Source of the DNA: RGIG990 sp045589455
Lineage (GTDB): Bacteria; Verrucomicrobiota; Kiritimatiellia; RFP12; UBA3636
Reading direction: 5' to 3'
NCBI GenBank assembly: GCA_045589455.1
Contig: JAZNPC010000027.1
Location: 1-15,539, forward strand
Length of the DNA: 15,539 nt
A program made the translations under genes and the position numbers. This document shows positions 8,050-14,394 of the stretch, piece by piece (positions within the stretch are counted from its first letter, which is position 1; every line of letters starts with the position of its first letter). The notes under the pieces are model-generated. The model ran no database searches and was not told the DNA's origin. It worked only from the letters and a program-made list of their open reading frames with translations.

Positions 8050-8789
8050 ATTTGCTCCTCTTGGTTTGGCAAATACTCCTTTATAAGTGCACGTATAACA
8101 TAAGAAGACATCAAAAGCCCAGCTGTACCTGGCATATATGAAATACTACCAGGATCAACATGGCGACCTATTTCTGCACTTTCATCTTCTTCAATTGGAT
8201 CTAAAACATGCTCACTTGAAAATACAACAGGAAGAGAAGTGACATCAAACTTTCTTAGGCGTTTACGCATTATGCGAGCCAAATGACATTTGTCTGTTGA
8301 AAACAAATCTGTTAACTCAAAACGTTCTGCAGCTAGCTTATTGCCCGTACCCATTGCACTTATAATAGGAACTCCAGAACGCTTTGCTCGTACAATAAGT
8401 TCAACCTTGCACTTAACCGTATCAATCGCATCAACAATAAAATTATATTTAGAGATTGGTATGTCATCTGCTGTATCTACGGTATATTTTGTAGGATAAC
8501 AAACCACCTCCGCTGATGGATTAATATCGAGTATACGCGCCTTCATCACCTCTACCTTCTGTTTACCAATGGTAGAATGAGTAGCTAAAAGTTGCCTGTT
8601 TATATTAGACAATGAAATTGAATCAAAATCTAAAAGACCAATTTTTCCGACGCCAGAGCGAGCGATTGCCTCTGCAGCATATGCACCTACACCACCTAAA
8701 CCAACAATAAGCACAGCAGCCCTCTCAAGAGCCTGCTGTGCTTGCTCACCAATAAGTCTTCTTGTTCTTGCTGATGCGTCCTTATCCAT
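8046..8789 (-). CDS. tcdA: tRNA threonylcarbamoyladenosine dehydratase (TcdA/CsdL)
   Basis: A 247-residue E1-like ThiF/HesA family enzyme. The nucleotide-binding loop VGLGGVG lies at 29-35, the acidic residues after the second strand at DFD (54-56), and the ATP-contacting NINRQ at 62-66. The C-terminal PGSISYMPGTAGLLMSSYVIR-like segment (split here: PGSISYMPGTAG then LLMSSYVIR) is characteristic of TcdA rather than ThiF or MoeB. The length, just under 250, also fits. TcdA uses ATP to cyclise t6A at position 37 of ANN-decoding tRNAs to ct6A. Two such tRNAs (tRNA-Thr UGU) are encoded in this window. The start at 8789 has no clear Shine-Dalgarno. The lone ParB-like gene ends 65 bases upstream, with an inverted repeat between; the membrane protein gene overlaps downstream. 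Confidence 0.9.
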   Translation of the reverse strand: MDKDASARTRRLIGEQAQQALERAAVLIVGLGGVGAYAAEAIARSGVGKIGLLDFDSISLSNINRQLLATHSTIGKQKVEVMKARILDINPSAEVVCYPTKYTVDTADDIPISKYNFIVDAIDTVKCKVELIVRAKRSGVPIISAMGTGNKLAAERFELTDLFSTDKCHLARIMRKRLRKFDVTSLPVVFSSEHVLDPIEEDESAEIGRHVDPGSISYMPGTAGLLMSSYVIRALIKEYLPNQEEQI

Positions 8790-8801
8790 AATTCATTAAA
8801 T

Positions 8802-8830
8802 CCAATAAACACTTATTGAAATTTTATTGG
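8802..8830 (-). other. Inverted repeat upstream of tcdA
   Basis: CCAATAAA (8802-8809) and TTTATTGG (8823-8830) form a perfect 8-bp stem with a 13-base loop in the 65-base gap between the ParB-like gene and tcdA. On the minus strand it is followed by ATTTAATG rather than a clean T-run, so it is not a convincing terminator. It may be a leader hairpin, a weak terminator or a protein-binding site. Confidence 0.45.
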
Positions 8831-8854
8831 CTTCTAGAAATAAAAACACAAAAT

Positions 8855-9349
8855 TTATATACCAAACTCTGAGGTATCAGAATCCTCAGAAGACTGTGGA
8901 ACATAATCTATTGCAGTTGATGGGAGTGCTTCCTTTTTCTTATCCTTTTTAAACCACTTCCAATTCCAAAAAGCAAGCTTACCAAAGAATTTCTTTAATG
9001 CATCGCCTATACGCTTTGTTAATTTAGGATGTCTAAGTTCTTCTAAGCGCTTATATCCTGCAAGTAGTTCCTCTGGAGTAAAATCCTTGCGACAGAAATT
9101 TTCTTCCATTTCCATTTGTAGCATACGTGCTGCATCTACTGCATCAACGATATTTGCATTTATCATCTTCCAGCCCAAGCTTTTTGCAGCCATCAATCTT
9201 CTATAACCCGCAACCAACTGCATGTCTCGAGTGATTGTAATAGGATTTAATTGTCCACATGTTTTCAAACTATCGATTAGAGTTTGTAAATTTCCCAACT
9301 CTTTACGAACGCGATCTGGGACACGGATTGAATCTACTAGCACTTGCAT
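8855..9349 (-). CDS. Stand-alone ParB/Srx-type N-terminal domain protein
   Basis: A 164-residue protein with a ParB N-terminal (ParB/sulfiredoxin fold) domain over residues 1-105. The motif order is right: IRVPDRVRKELGNLQTLIDS (8-27), GQLNPITIT (32-40), AGYRRLMAAKSLGW (47-60, the GxRR-type nucleotide loop), and MEENFCRKDFTPEE (81-94). There is no helix-turn-helix domain, so it lacks the parS-binding half of a chromosome-partition ParB. Instead the C-terminal 55 residues are basic and tryptophan-rich (FWNWKWFKKDKKKE), then end in an acidic serine tail. ParB folds bind CTP or act as nucleases or kinases in other lineages; the activity here is not predictable. Start at 9349 has AAGGAG seven bases upstream. 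It lies 20 bases after panD, so the two are probably co-transcribed. No ParA is nearby. Confidence 0.8.
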   Translation of the reverse strand: MQVLVDSIRVPDRVRKELGNLQTLIDSLKTCGQLNPITITRDMQLVAGYRRLMAAKSLGWKMINANIVDAVDAARMLQMEMEENFCRKDFTPEELLAGYKRLEELRHPKLTKRIGDALKKFFGKLAFWNWKWFKKDKKKEALPSTAIDYVPQSSEDSDTSEFGI

Positions 9350-9369
9350 AATCAGGCTCCTTATTTTTA

Positions 9370-9732
9370 TTAAATCTTGCTATTACGGATAGGCTCATTA
9401 TTTTCGCCAAAGATTAAAACGCGAGGCTTATGCCCTGCAATTTCATCATCTGAAAGCATACAGAAAGAGAAAACAATAACCTTATCACCTGCTTTGCCCT
9501 TGTGAGCAGTTGCTCCATTTAGACAGCAAACCTTTGAACCACGCTCTCCTGGGATTGCATAGGTTTCAAAGCGCTCACCATTTTCAACATTAGCAACAAG
9601 TATCTTTTCAAATGGCTGAAGGCCAACTGCCTCCATAAAATCAACATCAAGTGTCATGCTTCCCTGATAATGTAGCTCAGCAGCAGTCACTGTTAGATGA
9701 TGTAATTTTGCTTTTAAAAAGAATGATAGCAT
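9370..9732 (-). CDS. panD: Aspartate 1-decarboxylase (pyruvoyl enzyme precursor)
   Basis: A 120-residue PanD, close to the usual ~126. The Gly24-Ser25 self-cleavage site is exactly in place (YQGSMTLD). Lys9, Arg54, Tyr58 and Asn72 of the E. coli enzyme also have counterparts at the same numbers. Cleavage converts Ser25 to the pyruvoyl cofactor and yields a short beta and a longer alpha chain, assembled as a cytosolic tetramer. It decarboxylates L-aspartate to beta-alanine for pantothenate and CoA. In gammaproteobacteria PanD maturation needs PanM/PanZ; I see no such gene here. AGAGGAG precedes the ATG at 9732. Upstream, beyond an inverted repeat, is tyrS; downstream is the ParB-like gene. No panB or panC is in the window. 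Confidence 0.97.
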   Translation of the reverse strand: MLSFFLKAKLHHLTVTAAELHYQGSMTLDVDFMEAVGLQPFEKILVANVENGERFETYAIPGERGSKVCCLNGATAHKGKAGDKVIVFSFCMLSDDEIAGHKPRVLIFGENNEPIRNSKI

Positions 9733-9772
9733 TGCTCTCTCCTCTTACGATAAAATATTTTTAAGCTAAGTT

Positions 9773-9816
9773 CTTGAGTGATAGCCAATCTTGTTACATG
9801 TCTATCACCCAAGATT
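9773..9816 (-). other. Two competing inverted repeats between tyrS and panD
   Basis: CTTGAGTGATAG (9773-9784) pairs with CTATCACCCAAG (9802-9813) with one mismatch, leaving a 17-base loop. A second pairing, AATCTTG (9787-9793) with CAAGATT (9810-9816), uses the loop and part of the second arm, so the two stems exclude each other. The structure begins about ten bases after the tyrS stop codon and ends about 40 before the panD start. No T-run follows directly on the minus strand. It could terminate poorly, protect an mRNA end, or act as a switch; function is not shown. Confidence 0.5.
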
Positions 9817-9825
9817 ATTGTATGC

Positions 9826-11091
9826 TTACTTCTGTAGCTTTACTAGACGGTAGTTCTTCTTACCAGAACGAAGAACAAGAACCTCACCATCAACAAGCAT
9901 ATCCTCTGTTAGGATATCCTGGCCACTAGCGCGCTTGTTATTTACATAGAAGCCACCACCATCTGCTAAGCGACGAACCTCACCAACACTCTTGCAAAGT
10001 CCTGAAGCAACCGCTAGCTTTGAAAGTTGATTATTTAAAACCTCTGCTGCTGACACCTCTGCAGATGGAGCATCAGCAAAAATAGGAATCAAATCTGCTG
10101 CTGACATTCCCTCAATAGAGCCACCAAATAGAACCTCAGAAGCCTGAACAGCCTGACGCAAGCCCTCTTCACCATGTACACGGCGAACAACATCTGCTGC
10201 TAGCACACGCTGTGCCTCACGCTTCTCTGGAGCAGCCTTTACCTGCTCTTCTAGTTCAGCAATCTGCTCTAGAGGTAGGAATGTGAATGCCTTTAGGTAG
10301 CGGATAACATCAGCATCCTCAGAACGCAAGAAGAATTGGTAGAAGCTATAAATTGATGTCTTGTTCTTATCAAGATACATCGCATTACCTTCTGACTTAC
10401 CAAACTTTCTGCCCTGGCTATCTGTAATCAAAGGAATTGTTATACCATAAGCCTCTTGGTCACGATGACGGTGAATCAAATCTGTACCTGCTGTAATATT
10501 ACCCCACTGATCAGAACCACCAACCTCAATACGGCAGCCATAATTATCATACAAGTGCATGAAGTCATAGCCCTGAAGTGTCTGGTAGCAGAATTCTGTG
10601 AAACTCATACCATTCTCAGAAGCAAGACGCTGTCTTACGCTCTCTTTGCCTAGCATTGTACCCATACGGAAATAACGGCCAACATCACGTAGGTATGAGA
10701 TGAATGTAAAATTCTTGTGCCAATCATAGTTGTTTACTAGGATTGCTTGATCAGGACCATCACCAAAATCTAGGAAGCGAGAAAGATTCTCTTTGATTCC
10801 CTCAATATTGTGATTAACCATTTCCTCAGAAAGAAGCTTACGTTCAGATGTCTTACCAGATGGATCACCAATTAGACCAGTTGCTCCACCAACAAGAGCC
10901 ACAACCTTATGGCCTGCACGTTGGAAGTGGCAGAGTGTCTGAATAGCAACAAAGTTACCAGCCTGTAGACTATCTGCTGAAGGGTCAAAGCCACAGTATA
11001 TTGTCATAGGCTTATTTAGCTCTTCATATACTGCAGGATTGGTCCAATTATCAAAAAGACCACGCTCTTTTAATGTATCAATAATATTCAT
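9826..11091 (-). CDS. tyrS: Tyrosyl-tRNA synthetase
   Basis: A 421-residue class I TyrRS, near the usual 400-425. It opens with IYCGFDPSADSLQAGNF (31-47), where Gln-Ala-Gly-Asn (43-46) stands at the HIGH position. Next come ALVGGATGLIGDPSGK (65-80), the tyrosine-pocket segment FCYQTLQGYDFMHL (167-180), GGSDQWGNI (191-199) and KFGKS (229-233) in place of KMSKS. The last ~65 residues form the S4-like RNA-binding domain. It charges tRNA-Tyr in the cytosol. KFGKS is common in bacterial TyrRS; loss of the first His of HIGH is less so. There is no clear Shine-Dalgarno; the leader before the ATG is A-rich. The gene follows rpiB-glyA by 53 bases containing a GC-rich hairpin and probably belongs to the same transcript. 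No T-box-like leader is seen. Confidence 0.97.
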   Translation of the reverse strand: MNIIDTLKERGLFDNWTNPAVYEELNKPMTIYCGFDPSADSLQAGNFVAIQTLCHFQRAGHKVVALVGGATGLIGDPSGKTSERKLLSEEMVNHNIEGIKENLSRFLDFGDGPDQAILVNNYDWHKNFTFISYLRDVGRYFRMGTMLGKESVRQRLASENGMSFTEFCYQTLQGYDFMHLYDNYGCRIEVGGSDQWGNITAGTDLIHRHRDQEAYGITIPLITDSQGRKFGKSEGNAMYLDKNKTSIYSFYQFFLRSEDADVIRYLKAFTFLPLEQIAELEEQVKAAPEKREAQRVLAADVVRRVHGEEGLRQAVQASEVLFGGSIEGMSAADLIPIFADAPSAEVSAAEVLNNQLSKLAVASGLCKSVGEVRRLADGGGFYVNNKRASGQDILTEDMLVDGEVLVLRSGKKNYRLVKLQK

Positions 11092-11114
11092 TTTATTTTA
11101 ATTTCTTTTTTGAT

Positions 11115-11130
11115 GCCCGCACTTGCGGGC
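11115..11130 (-). other. GC-rich hairpin between the rpiB-glyA fusion and tyrS
   Basis: GCCCGC and GCGGGC pair perfectly around the loop ACTT. On the minus strand the stem is followed by ATCAAAAAAG, not a U-tract, so it does not look like an intrinsic terminator. It is the only very GC-rich element in the gap. It lies 24 bases before the tyrS ATG and may act as an mRNA stabilising or processing element. Confidence 0.6.
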
Positions 11131-11144
11131 TATTTATGCATGGC

Positions 11145-12815
11145 TTATGGAACCATAAACTTAGATGCGAACTCAGCAACCTCAGCACGAATCTTTGTGC
11201 GTAGCTCAACATCGTCGATATTCTCAAGAACGGTGCAAATCTTGTCACCAATAAATTCCATATCAGCTTCCTTCATACCGCGTGTTGCTGCTGTTGCTGT
11301 ACCAATGCGGATACCAGAGGTTACGAATGGGCTATTCTTATCGAATGGAATTGTATTCTTATTAACGATGATACCTGTCTCATCAAGAGCTGCTGCTGCA
11401 ACCTTACCTGTTAGACCTGCTGCTGCAACATCAACTAGAAGTAGGTGATTATCTGTACCTCCAGAAACTAGGCGGAAGCCACGTTTCATGATAACATCAG
11501 CAAGTGTCTTACAGTTCTTAACAACCTGATGAGCATAATCCTTAAAGTCCTGGCCCATTGCTTCCTTGAAGCAGATAGCCTTAGCAGCTGTAACCTGCAT
11601 TAGAGGACCACCCTGCATACCAGGGAAAACAGCCTTATTGATTGCTGCCTCAAATTCCTTGCGGCATAGAACTAGACCGCTGCGAGGGCCACGTAGTGTC
11701 TTATGTGTTGTTGTTGTAACAAACTCTGCATAAGGAACTGGGCTCTCATGAGAACCACCAGCAACTAGACCAGCAATGTGAGCCATATCAACAAGAAGCA
11801 TTGCACCGCATGCATCTGCAATCTTGCGCCAACGAGCAAAATCTATACGGCGAGGATATGCACTAGCACCTGCTACGATTAGCTTTGGCTTAACCTGCAT
11901 TGCCTGCTCTTCTAGCTGATCATAATCTAGAACCTCTGTCTCTGGATTTACTGTGTAAGGAACAATGTTATACAATCTACCAGAGAAGTTAACTGGAGAA
12001 CCGTGTGACAAGTGACCGCCCTGATCCAAGCTCATTGACATAATTGTGTCGCCTGGATTTAGCACTGCCAAATATACTGCCATATTAGCAGAAGAACCGC
12101 AGTGTGGCTGAACGTTTGCTGCCTCAGCGCCAAATAGCTCCTTAGCACGCTCAATAGCCATTGTCTCAACCTCGTCAACATACTTACAGCCGCTGTACCA
12201 GCGCTTACCAGGATAGCCCTCTGCATACTTGTTTGTTAGCACTGAGCCCTGTGCTGCACGTACTGCGCGTGAGGTCAAATTCTCAGAAGCGATTAGGTTA
12301 ACACATGCAGCTTCCTGAGCTTCGTGCTTCATGATTGAGTCATATACATCACGGTCATAATCCTTAAGGAAGGAAACCTCTGTGATGCGATTACCAACTG
12401 TTGTTAGCTCATTAACACGGCGAACATGACGCTCTGCGCTAGCCTCTGGAGCCTCTAACCAAGCCTCAAGAATCTCTGCTGCAGGTGCTGTACCTGAAAG
12501 TACTAGCACGTTTGCTGCATTGTGCTCACGGGACATCTTTGCGATATCAACATCTGCGCAAAGAGCTGCACGTACATGTGGGAAACGGTTTGCTGCAATT
12601 GTCATTCCAACGCCAGATGTGCAAACTAGCACACCACGCTCTGCCTTATCTGTCTCAACAGCAACTGCTACCTTCTCAGCATAAATTGGATAATCACATG
12701 GTTCTTCATTAAAACAACCATAATCTACAACCTCAAAACCCTTAGTTTCAAGCAATTTCTTTACTGCTTCCTTTTGTGCAAATCCACCATGATCTGAACC
12801 AATTGCGATTCTCAT
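11145..12815 (-). CDS. rpiB-glyA: Fusion of ribose-5-phosphate isomerase B and serine hydroxymethyltransferase
   Basis: A 556-residue two-domain enzyme. Residues 1-~140 are a full-length RpiB: SDHGG (7-11), Cys65 in CTSGVG, His98 in REHN, and a phosphate-binding arginine-rich end (RHVRRV, 129-134). Residues ~145-556 are a complete SHMT: LIASENLTS (174-182), the PLP-stacking region around LVDMAHIAGL (341-350), THKTLRGPRSG with the PLP lysine Lys372, and a normal C-terminus. RpiB interconverts ribose-5- and ribulose-5-phosphate; SHMT converts serine plus tetrahydrofolate to glycine and methylene-tetrahydrofolate. Both feed nucleotide synthesis. I chose the start at 12815 because RpiB begins MRIAIGSDHGG and an AAAGG lies upstream; the frame opens 11 codons earlier but those residues are not RpiB-like. 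Both active sites look intact. tyrS follows. Confidence 0.95.
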   Translation of the reverse strand: MRIAIGSDHGGFAQKEAVKKLLETKGFEVVDYGCFNEEPCDYPIYAEKVAVAVETDKAERGVLVCTSGVGMTIAANRFPHVRAALCADVDIAKMSREHNAANVLVLSGTAPAAEILEAWLEAPEASAERHVRRVNELTTVGNRITEVSFLKDYDRDVYDSIMKHEAQEAACVNLIASENLTSRAVRAAQGSVLTNKYAEGYPGKRWYSGCKYVDEVETMAIERAKELFGAEAANVQPHCGSSANMAVYLAVLNPGDTIMSMSLDQGGHLSHGSPVNFSGRLYNIVPYTVNPETEVLDYDQLEEQAMQVKPKLIVAGASAYPRRIDFARWRKIADACGAMLLVDMAHIAGLVAGGSHESPVPYAEFVTTTTHKTLRGPRSGLVLCRKEFEAAINKAVFPGMQGGPLMQVTAAKAICFKEAMGQDFKDYAHQVVKNCKTLADVIMKRGFRLVSGGTDNHLLLVDVAAAGLTGKVAAAALDETGIIVNKNTIPFDKNSPFVTSGIRIGTATAATRGMKEADMEFIGDKICTVLENIDDVELRTKIRAEVAEFASKFMVP

Positions 12816-12890
12816 TATTATTTTACCTTTCAAAAATAATTTTAACAATTTTAATTCTGCCTACATAAAGGCAAAAAGTACTAAAAAAAC

Positions 12891-12927
12891 ACGCTTTAAT
12901 TATATAATAATTAGCGTATTTTTGCAA
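12891..12927 (-). promoter_or_regulatory. Sigma-70-like promoter for the rpiB-glyA fusion with overlapping inverted repeat
   Basis: On the minus strand TTGCAA (12927-12922) and TATAAT (12904-12899) are separated by exactly 17 bases, giving a leader of about 75 nt. ACGCT (12891-12895) and AGCGT (12913-12917) are inverted arms flanking the AT-rich -10, so a repressor site overlapping the promoter is possible. The leader also holds a small GCCT/AGGC hairpin near 12858-12871. Confidence 0.65.
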
Positions 12928-12964
12928 AGAAAAATATTTGTTATTGTGTAATATTGTTATTTTT

Positions 12965-13077
12965 TTGACATAAAACGACAAAAACCCTCTATAAAAGAGT
13001 ATTTTTTAACATACTTATAATTTTATAGGGTAGAAATTAGATTTTTGTTTGACAAAGTTAAAATACTGATTTATAGT
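12965..13077 (+). promoter_or_regulatory. Promoters upstream of the metallophosphoesterase
   Basis: A very strong match lies at 13049-13077: TTGACA, 17-base spacer, TATAGT. A second TTGACA at 12965-12970 is followed by TATAAA 19 bases on (12990-12995), a possible tandem upstream promoter with less ideal spacing. Between them are a small CTCT/AGAG hairpin with a T-run (about 12987-13008) and a longer-range pairing of CCCTCTATAAAA with TTTTATAGGG (13021-13030). RNA from the upstream start could fold into either. Confidence 0.7.
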
Positions 13078-13112
13078 TCAGTAATATCACTTTAAGTACG
13101 AGGAGAAACGAT

Positions 13113-13805
13113 TTGAAAATTGTTGTTTTTACAGATTTACATTACATGAAAACTAAGCTTGAGGGATGTCCTAATCGCGTGGGCGAGCGAGCTCACGAAT
13201 TCCTAGCTTCTGTTGTAGAAAAGGTTAACACAGAAATTAAGCCAGATATTCTTTTAGGCTGCGGTGATTTTGTGAATGACCCAAATGACTCTGAGTTATT
13301 GGCTGAGTTAGGTAATATTTTAGATGATGTAAACTGCCCTAAAATAATTATTCCTGGCAATCACGATCCTGAACCAAATGTTTTTTATCAAACAATGGAG
13401 CGTCCTCCTTTATTTATGGACGTGAAGGGCTTCCGTTTCTTACCATTCCCAGATGACAAGCAGACAGCTGGCTACAATGCATTTCGTTCAGCAGAGGATA
13501 TTGAACGTATAAGAGAGCTAGGGAAAGGAATGCGCACAATTCTAGTTCAACATGTACCACTCTACACTCCATGGACAATCAGATGCGAATACAACTATGA
13601 CAATGCTGAAGAAATAATTTCTGCATGTGAGAATGTTGTATTATCCATTAGTGGTCATGAGCACACAGGATATTTCCCTTCCTTTAGATCTCCATTCCCA
13701 GTGCTTATTGCTCCAGCTCTATGCGAGGGGCGTTTCCCATTCCTTGAGGTTGATTTGAATGAGACAGGGAAAATTGCTGCATTTAAGTTGCATTATGTAG
13801 GTTAA
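13113..13805 (+). CDS. Calcineurin-like metallophosphoesterase
   Basis: A 230-residue cytosolic phosphoesterase of the calcineurin-like superfamily. All metal-ligand motifs are in order: DLH (8-10), GD (51-52), GNHD (82-85), His147 and GHEH (181-184, the GHxH block). These would bind two metal ions and cleave a phosphomono- or phosphodiester. The short length means there is no accessory domain beyond the catalytic sandwich. The start is a TTG at 13113, supported by GAGGAG seven bases upstream and by the MKIVVFTDLH beginning typical of the family. It is transcribed from its own strong promoter, back to back with rpiB-glyA, and the next genes are tRNAs with their own promoter. I see no terminator hairpin immediately after it. 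The substrate is unknown; candidates range from nucleotides to phosphoproteins. Confidence 0.92.
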   Translation: MKIVVFTDLHYMKTKLEGCPNRVGERAHEFLASVVEKVNTEIKPDILLGCGDFVNDPNDSELLAELGNILDDVNCPKIIIPGNHDPEPNVFYQTMERPPLFMDVKGFRFLPFPDDKQTAGYNAFRSAEDIERIRELGKGMRTILVQHVPLYTPWTIRCEYNYDNAEEIISACENVVLSISGHEHTGYFPSFRSPFPVLIAPALCEGRFPFLEVDLNETGKIAAFKLHYVG

Positions 13806-13872
13806 AAGCAACACATTTTTCAAAATAATAGCTGCGCGAAAAATTGTAAAAAAAAATTCTTATAAAATGCTG

Positions 13873-13901
13873 TTGACTTTGAAAAGGCGTTTTGCTATAC
13901 T
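13873..13901 (+). promoter_or_regulatory. Strong promoter for the tRNA-Thr pair
   Basis: TTGACT (13873-13878) and TATACT (13896-13901) are separated by 17 bases, and the first tRNA begins 16 bases after the -10. The bases TTGCGC just after the -10 could be a GC-rich discriminator, as expected for a stable-RNA promoter. Confidence 0.85.
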
Positions 13902-13917
13902 TTGCGCATATTTTTAC

Positions 13918-13993
13918 GCCGGAGTAGCTCAATCGGTAGAGCAACTGATTTGTAATCAGTAGGTTGCGGGTTCGAGTCCCATCTCCGGCTCCA
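13918..13993 (+). tRNA. tRNA-Thr (UGU), first copy
   Basis: A 76-nt tRNA with encoded CCA. The acceptor stem is GCCGGAG/CTCCGGC, the D stem GCTC/GAGC, the anticodon stem ACTGA/TCAGT with loop TTTGTAA, hence anticodon UGU (threonine, ACA codons). The discriminator is U73. The T arm GCGGG-TTCGAGT-CCCAT has three G-C pairs, but position 50-64 is a C-A mismatch and 49-65 a G-U pair. This weakens the T stem; the same bases recur in the second copy. As an ANN-decoding tRNA it is an expected substrate for t6A/ct6A modification at A37. Confidence 0.97.
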
Positions 13994-14008
13994 CTTTTCC
14001 CTTTTAGG

Positions 14009-14084
14009 GCCGGAGTAGCTCAATCGGTAGAGCAACTGATTTGTAATCAGTAGGTTGCGGGTTCGAGTCCCATCTCCGGCTCCA
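14009..14084 (+). tRNA. tRNA-Thr (UGU), second identical copy
   Basis: Identical over all 76 nt to the first copy, 91 bases downstream, with a 15-base spacer (CTTTTCCCTTTTAGG) between them. Same UGU anticodon, encoded CCA, U73 and C50-A64 mismatch. Both are evidently read from one promoter as a dimeric precursor and end at the terminator at 14125. Perfect identity including the mismatch indicates a recent tandem duplication or gene conversion. Confidence 0.97.
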
Positions 14085-14124
14085 TTTTTTTGCCATAAAA
14101 TCATAAAATTTTAGGTAATTACAG

Positions 14125-14155
14125 AGAGCGTGCTATGAGTTAGTACGCTCTTTTT
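14125..14155 (+). terminator. Intrinsic terminator for the tRNA transcript
   Basis: AGAGCGTGCTA pairs with TAGTACGCTCT across the loop TGAGT (11 bp with one G-U wobble) and runs straight into five T residues. It lies 40 bases after the second tRNA. A T-run directly after the tRNA (14085-14090) has no stem of its own. Confidence 0.9.
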
Positions 14156-14316
14156 GCCTATTAAGACATATTTAGTAAGTTGGATTTTATTATCATATGG
14201 CTCTGATGGTTTAGCTCCTACCTCTTTAGCAGAGGTACAACTCATGTGATGTGGTTTTTCAGAGAAAAGGAGCAAAGAGTCCAGCAAGTCACCAAAAGAA
14301 AATAAGAAAATCGTTA
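14156..14316. other. Non-coding stretch between the tRNA terminator and the VWA promoter
   Basis: Together with its flanks this forms a gap of about 310 bases without a gene. The only structure I see is a perfect 7-bp inverted repeat, TACCTCT-TTAGC-AGAGGTA (14219-14237), with no T-run after it. CATGTGATGTGG just after it is faintly like the repeat core found at 15371-15389, but the match is too short to call. Confidence 0.4.
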
Positions 14317-14354
14317 TTGACTTTGTTTGTATCATTATGATAATATCATTATGA
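14317..14354 (+). promoter_or_regulatory. Promoter of the VWA gene with a repeated 10-mer
   Basis: TTGACT (14317-14322) and TAATAT (14341-14346) are separated by 18 bases. The 10-mer ATCATTATGA occurs twice, at 14331-14340 and 14345-14354, flanking and overlapping the -10 at a 14-base period. Each copy also contains the short palindrome ATCAT-T-ATGA(T). This arrangement could be an operator, though AT-rich chance repeats are possible. Confidence 0.55.
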
Positions 14355-14394
14355 ATTTAACAACAAAGGGGATATTCCCAGAAATGAGGTAAAT

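Noticed and set aside
8855..9349. Chromosome-partitioning ParB with parS sites
   Set aside because: There is no helix-turn-helix or dimerisation domain, no ParA neighbour, and I see no parS-like 16-mer.
11115..11130. Intrinsic terminator between glyA and tyrS
   Set aside because: The stem is good but no U-tract follows on either strand.
12816..12848. Eleven extra N-terminal codons on the RpiB-GlyA fusion
   Set aside because: MLKLFLKGKII is not RpiB-like, and a ribosome binding site fits the Met at 12815, where homologous RpiB proteins begin.
13895..14104. Minus-strand 69-residue frame containing GDGTRTRNLLITNQLLYRLSYSG
   Set aside because: It is the antisense translation of the two tRNA-Thr genes, a well-known false protein.
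14111..14335. Minus-strand 74-residue frame
   Set aside because: It runs antisense through the tRNA terminator, has no ribosome binding site or recognisable domain, and its composition looks random.
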